64,000 bases of DNA from Rhodospirillales bacterium (GCA_028288725.1 JAQGIC010000037.1:18223-82222), one strand, 5' to 3'; positions 9,078-18,084 are shown, counted from the stretch's first letter. The notes: a model not told the origin generated them from the letters alone. Made by a program: numbers and translations.

Positions 9078-11102
9078 TCAGTGGTGGGCCGCCGGCGCGT
9101 TTTTGCGTGTCGGCACAGCATTTTTGGTGACCGTCGGTTTGCCGCTGACCGGCTTCGTTGGCGTCTTGGCGCCGGCCCCCACGTCCTGAAGCAGCGACTT
9201 GCAGTCGCTGTCCTCGCCCAGCCCCAGTTGAATCGTCGGAATCAGCGCGCCCAGCGGCGTCAGCAGCACGCCCAGTACGGCGGCAGCGCCGCCCCGTTCG
9301 GCCAGAGCCGTCGGATCCGGCGCGATGCCCGGGCTCTTCAACGTCCCCTTGATATCGATCGGCGCCGGGATCGCGCCGATGCTGAAGTGCTTCGGATCTG
9401 TCGTCAGCTGGTAATCGACCTGTTCCTGCGCCAGATCGATATGGCCCTTGCCGATCACGTTCGCCTCGGTCGTATCGACCAGGAACAGCCGGCTCTGCAG
9501 ATCGCCCTTGGCGAGGCCGGCATCGAAGATCATGCAGCGCACCGGCGCGCGGTTCGGCAAACCCAGCAGCGACAGCAGCGAATTGCCGAAATCGAGCCCG
9601 GCCAGATTGACCAGCAGCGCGCTGATGTCGCCGCCGGTCATGAACAGCTTCACGTCGCCATTGCCCTGGCCCAGCATCGCCGCCAGCGAATTGCCGGTCG
9701 TGTCGATCTTGATCTGCCCGCCGATCGTGCCGGCGCCCTCGAAAACGCCGGTCGATTTCATCAGCCGGCCGACATCGACCTTGTGGAAATCCGCGTCGCC
9801 GACAAGATGGACCAGCGGTCCCTGGGCATCGAGCGTCAGGTTCAGCGCGATCTGGCCGGTACCGACGGCGAAACTCAACGGGTGCAGACGGATTTGGCCG
9901 TTCTCGACCGACAGGTCGGCCGACAGATTGTCGATCGGCGTCGACTGGCTTTCGATCCGCTCGCCGCGATATTTCACCTCGATATCGGCCGAGCGCAGCT
10001 TCGGCAGATTGATCGGCGTGTCGGGCAGTAGCTTCGGACTGGCCTCGGCCTGCTTGCGTTCGGCCTGGTGCGTATCGTTCTTTGCGTCGGCCTTGCCCGG
10101 CGTGGCGCCGATGAAACCGGCGAGATCGGCCATCACCAGCTTGCGCGAGGTCAGATCGCCGGTGACCAGCGGCAGGTCGCCCTGGCGGATCTCGACGCCG
10201 ATATCGCCATTCAAATCGCTGGCGCCGACGGTGCCGGCGAACTGGCGGAACAGGATCTTGGCGGCGCTGTAATCGAGCTTGCCGGTCAGGTGATAGGCGG
10301 GGGTCGGCGCCAAGGGGATGCCGGTCAGCGAATAGAGATCGGCCAGATCGCGGCCCCTCAGATCGAGCGTCACGTTGGCGCCGGCGAATTCCATCGGCCG
10401 TTCGACCGTGCCCTTCAGCGCCACATGGGTGCCGCCGTTCGACGCGGTCAGGTCGATCGGATAGGGCTTGGCCGGATCGCGTAGCGACAGGAGCGCGCCG
10501 CCGATGAACTTGCCGTCGACGGGCTGGTTGGCATAAGTGCCCTTGGCCTCGATCACGAGCGCCGCTTCGTCGCCCTTCGCCGGCTGGCGGGTCTCGACGT
10601 TCAGCGCGAAATCGGCCTGGGGCTTGCCTGCGACCACATGAATTTTACCGGCCGTGATGATCAGCGAGCCGATCTGGGGCGCCGGTTTGTCGGATTTCGG
10701 TGCGTTCGGATCGCCGAACTGCCAGTTGGCGGTACCGGACGGTGCCTGTGCCAGTGCGAAATTCGGGCGCTCGATCGCGATCTCCGGGATCAGGATGGGT
10801 CCGTGGAACAGGCTGCCGATATCGACCCGGACCGACAGGCGATCGATCGTGCCCATCGTCTTGTCGCCAGGGAAATTCTCGGGATTGGGGATGGTCACGC
10901 TGTCGAACACCAGCAGCGGCTGGCGGGCGAGGCGCACATCGAAATGCCCGATGGCGATCGGGCGGCCGAGAGCCGACGAGGCCTGCCGCTGGGCGAGGGG
11001 TCGCAGCCAGTTCCAGTCCCAGAAGAGAACCAGGATCACGATGATCAAGAGGGGAGTACCGAGCCCGATGGCCCAAAGCCGGAAGCGTCGCCTCGATGCC
11101 AT
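9078..11102 (-). CDS. AsmA-family envelope protein
   Basis: A 674-aa AsmA/YhdP-type protein, anchored in the inner membrane with a large periplasmic domain. The N-terminus has basic residues and a single membrane helix (GTPLLIIVILVLFW). The AsmA signature follows: GRPIAIGHFDVRL, then VTIPNPENFPGDKTM and ERPNFALAQAPSGTANWQFG. The C-terminal AsmA half contains LFMTGGDISALLVNLAGLD, CMIFDAGLAKGDLQSRLFLVDTTEA and DPKHFSIGAIPAPIDIKGTL. The ATG at 11102 has an excellent ribosome site (GGAGGCGAG). Family members act in phospholipid or envelope homeostasis as bridge-like lipid-transfer proteins. The gene is monocistronic, and its link to the neighbouring EPS genes is only positional. Confidence 0.9.
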   Translation of the reverse strand: MASRRRFRLWAIGLGTPLLIIVILVLFWDWNWLRPLAQRQASSALGRPIAIGHFDVRLARQPLLVFDSVTIPNPENFPGDKTMGTIDRLSVRVDIGSLFHGPILIPEIAIERPNFALAQAPSGTANWQFGDPNAPKSDKPAPQIGSLIITAGKIHVVAGKPQADFALNVETRQPAKGDEAALVIEAKGTYANQPVDGKFIGGALLSLRDPAKPYPIDLTASNGGTHVALKGTVERPMEFAGANVTLDLRGRDLADLYSLTGIPLAPTPAYHLTGKLDYSAAKILFRQFAGTVGASDLNGDIGVEIRQGDLPLVTGDLTSRKLVMADLAGFIGATPGKADAKNDTHQAERKQAEASPKLLPDTPINLPKLRSADIEVKYRGERIESQSTPIDNLSADLSVENGQIRLHPLSFAVGTGQIALNLTLDAQGPLVHLVGDADFHKVDVGRLMKSTGVFEGAGTIGGQIKIDTTGNSLAAMLGQGNGDVKLFMTGGDISALLVNLAGLDFGNSLLSLLGLPNRAPVRCMIFDAGLAKGDLQSRLFLVDTTEANVIGKGHIDLAQEQVDYQLTTDPKHFSIGAIPAPIDIKGTLKSPGIAPDPTALAERGGAAAVLGVLLTPLGALIPTIQLGLGEDSDCKSLLQDVGAGAKTPTKPVSGKPTVTKNAVPTRKNAPAAHH

Positions 11103-11242
11103 GCCTCGCCTCCCTCGGCTGATAATGGACAAGCCCATATAGCACTTTGCAGGTCACCAACAGCCAAAGGCGGCAACTGGATCCAGTTGCGCACGGACAC
11201 CGATGTGACACAGTTGGACCTCGCGGCGAGGGAAGATTGATC

Positions 11243-11752
11243 GTGCAGACCGACCCGGTCGAGATTGAACGGAAATTCCTGGTAAACGGCCAGGCCTGGC
11301 GCGAGGGCGCTACGGGGGAGCCGATTTCCCAGGGCTATCTGCCGACCGCGGACAAATGCTCGGTTCGCATCCGGATCGTCGGGGCGCGGGCGTTTCTGAC
11401 CGTCAAGGGGCCGCCGGTCGAGGGCGCGCGCGCCGAGTTCGAGTATCCGGTGCCGGTCGATCACGCGGCCTCGATGCTGCGTCAATTCTGCCAGGGCCGC
11501 ATGATCGCGAAGCGACGCTACAGCCTGCGCCATGGCGGACGGATCTGGACCGTGGATGCGTTCGAGGGACCGCTCGCCGGCCTGCTGCTGGCCGAGGTCG
11601 AGCTCGACCATGTCGGGCAGGCGGTCGATCTGCCGCCCTGGCTGGGACGTGAGGTTACCGATGATCCGCGCTATCTGAACAGCGCGCTCGCCGCGGCGCC
11701 GGCGCCGCCCGATGACGCGTGCGATGCCGATCGGAGCGGCCAACCCGTTTGA
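11243..11752 (+). CDS. CYTH-domain protein (triphosphate tunnel metalloenzyme)
   Basis: A stand-alone CYTH domain of 169 aa. The ExExK signature EIERK appears at residues 7-11, followed by alternating charged strands (SVRIRIV, AFLTVKG, AEFEYPV, AKRRYSL, WTVDAFEG, LAEVELD) that make up the tunnel. The final WLGREVTDDPRYLN matches the family C-terminus. Such enzymes cleave triphosphates with a divalent metal; inorganic triphosphatase is the commonest bacterial activity. The GTG at 11243 was chosen because GAGGGA lies 9 nt upstream. A TTG at 11237 is possible. The next gene is glgX, about 190 bp on, with no sign of co-function. Confidence 0.88.
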   Translation: MQTDPVEIERKFLVNGQAWREGATGEPISQGYLPTADKCSVRIRIVGARAFLTVKGPPVEGARAEFEYPVPVDHAASMLRQFCQGRMIAKRRYSLRHGGRIWTVDAFEGPLAGLLLAEVELDHVGQAVDLPPWLGREVTDDPRYLNSALAAAPAPPDDACDADRSGQPV

Positions 11753-11944
11753 GCGTCGGCCGGCCAGGCCGTAGCGCCCGGCCGCTCAATCGCTTCAGGA
11801 CAATTCGTTCCCGGGAAAATCCTGGGCATCGGTGCCGGCGGCATGGAGCCTTGCCGGCCCCGGGGTGTTGAACAGACGCCCCACCCGCCAGACCAGCTCT
11901 GCAGTCTGCCGCAGAACGCCCTCTTTTCCCGCAGGAGCCCCTAC

Positions 11945-14083
11945 GTGACCGAGATCGTCAAACGGACCATTCGCGAAGGCCTGCCGCATCCGCGGGGTGC
12001 AACCTGGGACGGTGCCGGTACCAATTTTGCGCTGTTTTCCGCCAATGCGACCAAGGTCGAGGTCTGCCTGTTCGACGGTAGCGGCGCCCAGGAGCTGCAG
12101 CGCATCGAACTCCCCGAGTTCACCGACGAGATCTGGCACGGCTATCTGCCCGACGTGGCGCCGGGGCAGCTCTACGGCTACCGGGTCCATGGACCCTACG
12201 CGCCGGAGGAGGGCCACCGTTTCAACCCGAACAAGCTGCTGCTCGACCCCTATGCCCGGGCCCATGCCGGCAAGCTCGTGTGGAACGACGCCTGCTTCGG
12301 CTACACCATCGGCCATGACGAGGGCGACCTGTCGTTCGACGAGCGCGACAGCGCCGAATTCATGCCGAAATGCGTGGTGACCGACACGGCGTTCGACTGG
12401 CGCGAGAGCCGCAGCCCGCTGGTGCCGTGGGACCGCACGATCTTCTACGAGACCCACGTGCGCGGCTACACCATGCGCCATCCGGCCGTGCCGGAGGAAC
12501 TGCGCGGCAGTTTCGCCGGCCTGGCGACGAAGGAGGTCATCCAGCATATCAAGGCGCTGGGCGTGACCTCGGTCGAACTGCTGCCGGTCCATATGTTCGT
12601 CAATGACAGCCCCCTGCTCGACAAGGGGCTGACGAATTACTGGGGCTATAATTCGCTGGGCTTCTTCGCGCCCGATCCGCGCTACGCCGCCGACCCGCAG
12701 CGCAGCGTCGCCGAATTCAAGGATATGGTCTCGGCGCTGCACGATGCCGGGCTCGAGGTCATTCTGGACGTGGTCTACAACCACACCGCCGAGGGCAACG
12801 AGCGCGGGCCGACCCTGTCGTTCAAGGGCATCGACAACGCGTCCTACTATCGCCTGATGCCGAAGGAAAAGCGCTTCTACATCAACGATACCGGCACCGG
12901 GAACACGCTCAACATCAGCCAGCCGCGCGTCATCCAGATGGTGACCGACAGCCTGCGCTATTGGGTGAACGAGATGCATGTCGACGGCTTCCGCTTCGAC
13001 CTTGGCACGATCCTGGCGCGCGAGGTCAACGGCTTCGACAATCAGAGCGGGTTCCTGAAGGCCTGCGGCCAGGACCCGGTGCTGGGCGGGGTAAAGTTGA
13101 TTGCCGAGCCGTGGGATTGCGGCCCGGGTGGCTATCAGGTCGGCGGATTTCCGCCGGGCTGGGCCGAATGGAACGACAAGTTCCGCGATACGGCGCGCGA
13201 TTTCTGGCGGGGCGAGGCACCGGCGGCGACACTGACCCCACGGCTGTGCGCGTCGGGCGACATATTCAACCATCAGGGCCGCAAGCCCTGGGCCAGCGTC
13301 AATTTCATCACCGCGCACGATGGCTTCACGCTGAACGATATCGTGACCTACAACGACAAGCACAACGAGGCGAACGGCGAGGACAATAACGACGGCAGCG
13401 CCGACAATCGCTCGTGGAACTGCGGCGTCGAGGGGCCGACCGACGATCCCGAAGTCGTGGCGTTGCGCGACCGGCAGATCCGCAATCTGCTGGCGACCCT
13501 GCTCTTGGCCCATGGCACGCCGATGCTGCTGGCCGGCGACGAATTCGGCCGGACCCAGCAGGGCAACAACAATGCCTATTGCCAGGACAACGAGATCAGC
13601 TGGGTCGATTGGGGTTTCGGCGAGCGTGGTCGGGATCTGATCCATTTCGTCGAGCGCTTGACCGCGTTGCGCCGGAACTTTCCGATCCTGCGCCGCCAGC
13701 GTTTCCTGACCGGCACGATGAACGAGGAGCTGGGCGTCAAGGACGTCACCTGGATCAACGCCTCGGGCATCGAGATGCCGGACGGGGATTGGGCCGACGA
13801 GACCATGCGCTGCTTCGGCATGCTGATGGACGGCCGCGCCCAGCCGACCGGCGTGCGCAAGCGCGGCGACGACCGCACCCTGCTGGTGATCTTCAACAGC
13901 CACTATGATCTGGTGAATTTCTCCCTGCCGGAATCGGCCGGCCACGCGACCTGGACCCTGCTGATCGATACCAACGTGCCCGACCATCCGGGCGAGGAGG
14001 AGTTCGCGACCGGCGAGGCCTATCAGGTGACCGGACGCTCGGTCCTGGTCTTCGCGCTGGATTCGGACGAGCACACGCCGTAG
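11945..14083 (+). CDS. glgX: glycogen debranching enzyme GlgX (isoamylase type, GH13)
   Basis: A 712-aa GlgX that hydrolyses alpha-1,6 branches of glycogen limit dextrins in the cytoplasm. The N-terminal CBM48-like domain has GTNFALFSANATKVEVCLFD. The (beta/alpha)8 domain contains YNSLGFFAPDPRY, EVILDVVYNHTAEGNERGP, the nucleophile region VDGFRFDLGTILARE, the acid/base region KLIAEPWDCGPGGYQVG and ITAHDGFTLNDIVTYNDKHN. Length matches the family. The start is the GTG at 11945 with CAGGAG 9 nt upstream; frames extending further left have no family similarity. No glgA, glgB or glgP is next to it. It ends 2 bp from the convergent LysR gene with no obvious terminator between. Confidence 0.95.
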   Translation: MTEIVKRTIREGLPHPRGATWDGAGTNFALFSANATKVEVCLFDGSGAQELQRIELPEFTDEIWHGYLPDVAPGQLYGYRVHGPYAPEEGHRFNPNKLLLDPYARAHAGKLVWNDACFGYTIGHDEGDLSFDERDSAEFMPKCVVTDTAFDWRESRSPLVPWDRTIFYETHVRGYTMRHPAVPEELRGSFAGLATKEVIQHIKALGVTSVELLPVHMFVNDSPLLDKGLTNYWGYNSLGFFAPDPRYAADPQRSVAEFKDMVSALHDAGLEVILDVVYNHTAEGNERGPTLSFKGIDNASYYRLMPKEKRFYINDTGTGNTLNISQPRVIQMVTDSLRYWVNEMHVDGFRFDLGTILAREVNGFDNQSGFLKACGQDPVLGGVKLIAEPWDCGPGGYQVGGFPPGWAEWNDKFRDTARDFWRGEAPAATLTPRLCASGDIFNHQGRKPWASVNFITAHDGFTLNDIVTYNDKHNEANGEDNNDGSADNRSWNCGVEGPTDDPEVVALRDRQIRNLLATLLLAHGTPMLLAGDEFGRTQQGNNNAYCQDNEISWVDWGFGERGRDLIHFVERLTALRRNFPILRRQRFLTGTMNEELGVKDVTWINASGIEMPDGDWADETMRCFGMLMDGRAQPTGVRKRGDDRTLLVIFNSHYDLVNFSLPESAGHATWTLLIDTNVPDHPGEEEFATGEAYQVTGRSVLVFALDSDEHTP

Positions 14084-14085
14084 GC

Positions 14086-14958
14086 CTACGTCAGCGCCGC
14101 CCAGAAATCTTCCGCCGCCGGGCTCTGCCGGGCCTTGGCGCGGAAGAGGCGGATCTCGACCGGCGCGTCCCATTCCGGGTCGCCGGCGCGCACCAGGACG
14201 GACCGTTCGAGATCGTCCGCGATCAGGCTCCGCGGCAGCCAGGCGATGCCGCGGCCGTCGAGCGCCATGGCGCGCAGCACCGTCGCCAGATGCGAGGTGA
14301 AAACCGTGTCGAGCGGGGTTGCCGCCCCGGCGGCCCCGGCGATCCGGCCCAGTGCCGAGTCCGGGCTATAGGCCAGATGCGGCACGGCTGCATCGCCCAA
14401 CCGGAAGCGCGCCCGCCCGTCCGCCTCGGGCGCCGCGACCGGCATCAATACGTCGTCGCCGACCCGGAGCGATTTGAACGGTCCGGCATCGAGCTGGCCG
14501 GCGAGCGCCGGATGATGGTGGCACAGCAGGAACTGCGCCTGGCCGGCCCGCATGATCTGCTCGCACGCCCGCATGGTGTCCGACACCAGATGGACCGGCC
14601 CCAGCCGCGTGCGCGCCTCGAGCGAGCGCAGCCAGACCGGAAAGAAGGTCAGCGACAGCACATGGGTCGCTGCAAAGCGTAGGCTGGCGGCCGCAGTGTC
14701 GGCGAACTGGCGGATCTCCTGGCATCCCTGCAGCAGCCGTCGCACCAGATCCTCGGCGATCGGCCGGAACCGCTCGCCGGCGGCGGTCGGCGTCACGCGA
14801 TGGGTCGCCCGGTCGAACAGCGGGGCGCCGACCCACTCTTCCAGCGCGCGGATGCGCCGGCTGAACGCCGGCTGGGTCAGGTGACGGGTTTCCGCCGCGC
14901 GACTGAAATTGCCGGTGTCGACCAGGGCCAGAAAATCTTCGAGCCAGGAAAATTCCAT
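14086..14958 (-). CDS. LysR-family regulator, divergent from tartrate dehydratase
   Basis: A 290-aa LysR-type transcription factor. The N-terminal winged helix reads FLALVDTGNFSRAAETRHLTQ and PAFSRRIRALEEWVGAPLF, with the usual PAFSR recognition helix. The remaining ~200 residues are the effector-binding domain. It is transcribed away from the tartrate dehydratase gene across 125 bp holding an inverted repeat that fits a LysR T-N11-A box. By position it most likely activates or represses that gene in response to D-tartrate or a related hydroxy acid. The effector is inferred, not shown. Confidence 0.9.
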   Translation of the reverse strand: MEFSWLEDFLALVDTGNFSRAAETRHLTQPAFSRRIRALEEWVGAPLFDRATHRVTPTAAGERFRPIAEDLVRRLLQGCQEIRQFADTAAASLRFAATHVLSLTFFPVWLRSLEARTRLGPVHLVSDTMRACEQIMRAGQAQFLLCHHHPALAGQLDAGPFKSLRVGDDVLMPVAAPEADGRARFRLGDAAVPHLAYSPDSALGRIAGAAGAATPLDTVFTSHLATVLRAMALDGRGIAWLPRSLIADDLERSVLVRAGDPEWDAPVEIRLFRAKARQSPAAEDFWAALT

Positions 14959-14991
14959 GGGGTCAGAATTCCATCAGGCGATGCCGATCCG

Positions 14992-15011
14992 ACATTGAAC
15001 GTTCCGAATGT
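14992..15011. promoter_or_regulatory. putative LysR box between lysR and tarD
   Basis: Perfect 5-bp arms ACATT and AATGT separated by 10 bases give an interrupted palindrome with the T-N11-A spacing expected for LysR-type regulators. It sits 73 bp before the tartrate dehydratase ATG and 34 bp from the lysR start, the usual place for a shared autoregulatory and activating site. Confidence 0.45.
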
Positions 15012-15083
15012 GGCATTGGCCGCGAAGCCGCGTCCATCGCTATCGTCGCATAACGTCCAACGCCCACCGGCCGGAGAGAAGCC

Positions 15084-16250
15084 ATGCGGATCGTCGAGAT
15101 CCGGGAGACGACCGCCTCGATCGCCTCCCCGATCGCCAATGCTTATATCGATTTTTCCAAGATGACCTGCTCGGTCGTGGCATTGATCACCGACGTGATC
15201 CGCGACGGCAGGCCGGTCGTCGGCTACGGCTTCAATTCGAACGGCCGCTATGGTGCCGGCGGGCTGCTGCGCGAGCGGTTCCTGCCCCGACTGACCGAGG
15301 CCGCACCCGACAGCCTGCTCGACGAGAGCCGCGACAATCTGGATCCATTCAAGATCTGGGACACGATGATGAAGAACGAGAAGCCGGGCGGGCACGGCGA
15401 GCGCTCGGTCGCGGTCGGCACGGTCGACATGGCGGTCTGGGATGCCGTCGCCAAGATCGAGGGCAAGCCGCTCTATCGCGTGCTGGCCGATCGATTCCGC
15501 GGCGGCGTCGCCGACGACAAGGTCTGGGTCTATGCCGCCGGCGGCTATTACTATCCGGGCAAGGATCTGACGGCACTCCAGGACGAGATGCGCAGCTATC
15601 GCGACCGGGGCTATCGCGTGGTCAAGATGAAGATCGGCGCGGCTCCGCTGGCCGAAGATCTGCGCCGGATCGATGCGGTGCTGGAGATCGTGGGCGAGGG
15701 CGCCAACCTGTGCGTCGATGCCAATGGCCGCTTCGATCTGGAGACCTCGATCGCCTATGCCGAGGCGCTGAAGCCCTACGGCTTGTTCTGGTACGAGGAG
15801 GCGGGCGATCCGCTCGACTATGCGCTGCAGGCCGAACTCGCCAATCATTACGACCGGCCGATGGCGACGGGCGAGAACCTGTTCTCGCACCAGGACGCGC
15901 GCAACCTGATCCGCCACGGCGGGATGCGGGCCGACCGCGATTTCCTGCAGTTCGACTGCGCGCTCAGCTACGGCTTGGTCGAATATCTGCGCACGCTCGA
16001 TATGCTGGCCCGGAACGGCTGGTCGACCCGCCGGGTCGTGCCCCATGGCGGCCACCAGATGTCGCTCAACATCGCCGCCGGCCTGCATCTGGGCGGCAAT
16101 GAATCCTATCCGGACGTCTTCAAACCGTTTGGCGGCTTTGCCGATGGCATCCGGGTCGAAGACAGCTACGTCGGGCTGCCCCAGGCACCGGGCATCGGCT
16201 TCGAGACCAAGGCGGAGCTATTCAAGGTGATGCGGGAATTGAGCCTGTAG
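15084..16250 (+). CDS. tarD: D(-)-tartrate dehydratase (enolase superfamily)
   Basis: A 388-aa enolase-superfamily enzyme that dehydrates D-tartrate to oxaloacetate using Mg2+. It is very close to the characterised Bradyrhizobium TarD as I recall that sequence: NAYIDFSKMT, VVGYGFNSNGRYGAGGL, NEKPGGHGERSVAVGT, the catalytic lysine region RVVKMKIGAAP, metal ligands in LCVDANGRF, FWYEEAGDPLDYALQ and MATGENLFSHQDARNL, and the catalytic histidine in VPHGGHQMSLNIAAGL. Length equals the family's. The ATG at 15084 follows GGAGAGAAG. Monocistronic, divergent from a LysR regulator that probably controls it. Related hydroxy-acid dehydratases are the only real alternative. Confidence 0.92.
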   Translation: MRIVEIRETTASIASPIANAYIDFSKMTCSVVALITDVIRDGRPVVGYGFNSNGRYGAGGLLRERFLPRLTEAAPDSLLDESRDNLDPFKIWDTMMKNEKPGGHGERSVAVGTVDMAVWDAVAKIEGKPLYRVLADRFRGGVADDKVWVYAAGGYYYPGKDLTALQDEMRSYRDRGYRVVKMKIGAAPLAEDLRRIDAVLEIVGEGANLCVDANGRFDLETSIAYAEALKPYGLFWYEEAGDPLDYALQAELANHYDRPMATGENLFSHQDARNLIRHGGMRADRDFLQFDCALSYGLVEYLRTLDMLARNGWSTRRVVPHGGHQMSLNIAAGLHLGGNESYPDVFKPFGGFADGIRVEDSYVGLPQAPGIGFETKAELFKVMRELSL

Positions 16251-16357
16251 CGGGCCCCAAATTTCTGCCGGACCCAGGGATCTAAAACCGGGATGAGGAG
16301 TTGAAGTAGGCGGTCGCGAGATCGCCAACCAGTCAACACGCATTTCGGGGAACGACC

Positions 16358-16516
16358 ATGCCCTATGACCGGACCGATCCCCGCGACGAATTGTCCGACG
16401 AACGGACGGAGCTGGCTACCGCCGCCGAGCCCGGGGAGGATGAGTTGGCGACCGCGCTCGCCGCGTTGTTCTCGATGTTCGGCGGCCAAGTGCTGGACAG
16501 CACACCGCGCGACTGA
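16358..16516 (+). CDS. 52-aa acidic hypothetical protein
   Basis: A short frame from the ATG at 16358 with GGGGAACG just upstream, ending in TGA and followed 30 bp later by a strong intrinsic terminator. The protein is acidic and mostly soluble (MPYDRTDPRDELSDE at the start, a short hydrophobic patch ALAALFSMFGGQ near the end). I recognise no family. The terminator directly behind it supports a real transcript, either of this gene alone or as the tail of the tartrate dehydratase message 107 bp upstream. Confidence 0.45.
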   Translation: MPYDRTDPRDELSDERTELATAAEPGEDELATALAALFSMFGGQVLDSTPRD

Positions 16517-16546
16517 GGCACCGCGACACTCCCCGTGAAAAATAAG

Positions 16547-16569
16547 CCCCGCCCTTGTGGCGGGGTTTT
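16547..16569 (+). terminator. intrinsic terminator
   Basis: A 7-bp GC stem (CCCCGCC / GGCGGGG) with a 5-nt loop (CTTGT) is followed by TTTT and preceded by an A-rich run, so it could stop transcription on both strands. On the plus strand it closes the tartrate dehydratase / 52-aa region. On the minus strand it would end whatever comes from the NRAMP and MarR-remnant side. Confidence 0.8.
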
Positions 16570-16575
16570 GCTGTC

Positions 16576-16713
16576 GACGCCTGGCGCGGCGGCCGTTCCG
16601 TCGGCACTCGCCCGGCGCGCGACGAGCCAGCGGTTCTCCAGCCGTTCGATGACATCGCCGATGGTCGAGCGGTCGAAGGCGATCAGCGCCGACAGCGGCG
16701 TCAGCGGCGAGTG
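16576..16713 (-). pseudogene. fragment of a MarR-family regulator
   Basis: About 46 codons on the minus strand read like the recognition-helix and wing region of a MarR repressor: SPLTPLSALIAFDRST, IGDVIERLENRWLVARRASA. This resembles the usual pattern of L-S-x-L-I-x-x-DRST-x-x-x-x-x-x-RLE-x-x-x-L-x-RR. No N-terminal dimerisation part and no C-terminal helices are encoded in frame on either side; the fragment runs into the terminator. I read it as the relic of a deleted regulator gene, possibly of the NRAMP transporter just upstream on the same strand. Confidence 0.5.
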
Positions 16714-16757
16714 TAGAAGCCGCGCCGGTCTGCCGTCCACACCGGGCCGCCACCCGG

Positions 16758-18059
16758 TCAGAACAGGCCGGCGCCGCTCAACGCGCCGAACACGCCCAGC
16801 ACGGTCGTCACCGAAACCAGGACCACGACCACGGCATAGTAGGGGCCTTGCAACCGGGCTTCGGCTGGCAGCGCGAACCGGGCGAGGGCGACCAGGAAGC
16901 CCAGGACCAGCGGCAGAAGCAGCGCGTTCAGGATCTGAACGCCGACGTTGAGCGCGACAAGGTTGGGCCAGAGGAGCACGAGCAGCGCGCAACCGACCAC
17001 GCCTGCGCAATAGATTCCATAGAACCATTTCGCATCCCACGGTCTGAGCTCGAGCGAGCGTTTATAGCCCGCGACCTCGCCAACGCCCCAGGCGAGCGCC
17101 AGCGTGACGACGATGGCCGCGACCATGGCCGCGCCGAGAATCCCGAGCGAGAACACCAGCTTGCCGGCGCCCTGGCCGAGGAAGGGGACCAGCGCGTTCG
17201 CAAGATCACCGACCGTCTGGAGGCCGGGACCGTCGCCGGTGCCGCGCGCCTGCCCGATCGTGGCGGCTGCGGCGACCAGCACGGCGGCCATGACGAGTTG
17301 CGTGATGAAGGCGCCTGCCGCCGTGTCGACGCGGGCTGCGCGCAGATGCTCGGGCCCCAGCCGTTTTTCCGCGATGGCGCTCTGCTGATAGAACACCATC
17401 CAGGGCATGATCACGGCGCCGATGTTGGCGGCGGCCAGATAGGCGTAGTCCTTGTCGGCCCAAGGGATGTCGAATGCGTTCGCCACCACGGCGCCGGGGC
17501 TCGGGCCCGCCCACCAGGCGACGGCGAAAAAGGCGAGTTCGAATAGGCCGAGCGCGATCGCGATCCGTTCGACCCGGCGATAGGATCCGGTCAGCACCAC
17601 GCCCAACAGAAGGAGCACGGCCAAGGCCAGGCTCACCGCGCGCGGCAGGCCGTAGAGTTCGCCCACGCCGGCAACGCCCGACAATTCGGTCACCAGGGCG
17701 CCCATGACCGCCACGGTCAGGCCCGCGGCCGAGACCCAGGCCCAGAAGCCGCCGAAGCTGTCGCGGATGAGTTCGCCATGGCCGCGCCCGGTGAAGATGC
17801 CGAGCCGCACGGTCATCTCCTGAACGACGTAGAGGATCGGCACGAGCAGCAACTGGAGCAGCAGCAGCCGATAGCCCCATTGCGCGCCGCTTTGGCCGGC
17901 CGTGATGATGCTGCCGACATCGGTATCGGCCAGCATGACCACCAACCCCGGCCCGAACACGGCGGCATAGCGCTTCACAGACGAGCCCAAGGCAACCGGC
18001 GCCGGCTGCCGGGGGCGGACCCGGCGGCCGCTATCGTCGAATTGGATCATCGTGCCCAT
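16758..18059 (-). CDS. NRAMP-related divalent metal transporter
   Basis: A 433-aa polytopic inner-membrane protein of the NRAMP fold with about 11 hydrophobic segments. Helix 1 reads FGPGLVVMLADTDVGSIITA and helix 6 reads IGAVIMPWMVFYQQSAI. In canonical Mn/Fe NRAMPs these are DPGN and MPH. Here the metal-site aspartate (Asp47) is kept, but P becomes V, N becomes S, and the helix-6 histidine becomes W. This points to a divergent subfamily whose ion is uncertain (Mn2+, Fe2+ or Mg2+). The ATG at 18059 lies 11 bp from a Fur-like palindrome. It is monocistronic, with a MarR fragment behind it. Confidence 0.85.
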   Translation of the reverse strand: MGTMIQFDDSGRRVRPRQPAPVALGSSVKRYAAVFGPGLVVMLADTDVGSIITAGQSGAQWGYRLLLLQLLLVPILYVVQEMTVRLGIFTGRGHGELIRDSFGGFWAWVSAAGLTVAVMGALVTELSGVAGVGELYGLPRAVSLALAVLLLLGVVLTGSYRRVERIAIALGLFELAFFAVAWWAGPSPGAVVANAFDIPWADKDYAYLAAANIGAVIMPWMVFYQQSAIAEKRLGPEHLRAARVDTAAGAFITQLVMAAVLVAAAATIGQARGTGDGPGLQTVGDLANALVPFLGQGAGKLVFSLGILGAAMVAAIVVTLALAWGVGEVAGYKRSLELRPWDAKWFYGIYCAGVVGCALLVLLWPNLVALNVGVQILNALLLPLVLGFLVALARFALPAEARLQGPYYAVVVVLVSVTTVLGVFGALSGAGLF

Positions 18060-18069
18060 CTGCTGTGAC

Positions 18070-18084
18070 TGAGAACTGTTTGCA
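18070..18084. promoter_or_regulatory. possible Fur/Mur-type operator upstream of NRAMP gene
   Basis: TGAGAACTGTTTGCA is an imperfect 7-1-7 inverted repeat matching 10 of 14 non-central positions of the classical Fur motif. It lies 11-25 bp upstream of the transporter start codon, where binding would block transcription or initiation. Metal-responsive control is expected for such a transporter. The match is moderate, so this is a candidate only. Confidence 0.35.

Noticed and set aside
11795..14173. 792-codon open frame antisense to glgX
   Set aside because: Same cause: third-position GC bias keeps the opposite strand open. GlgX is supported by catalytic motifs throughout.
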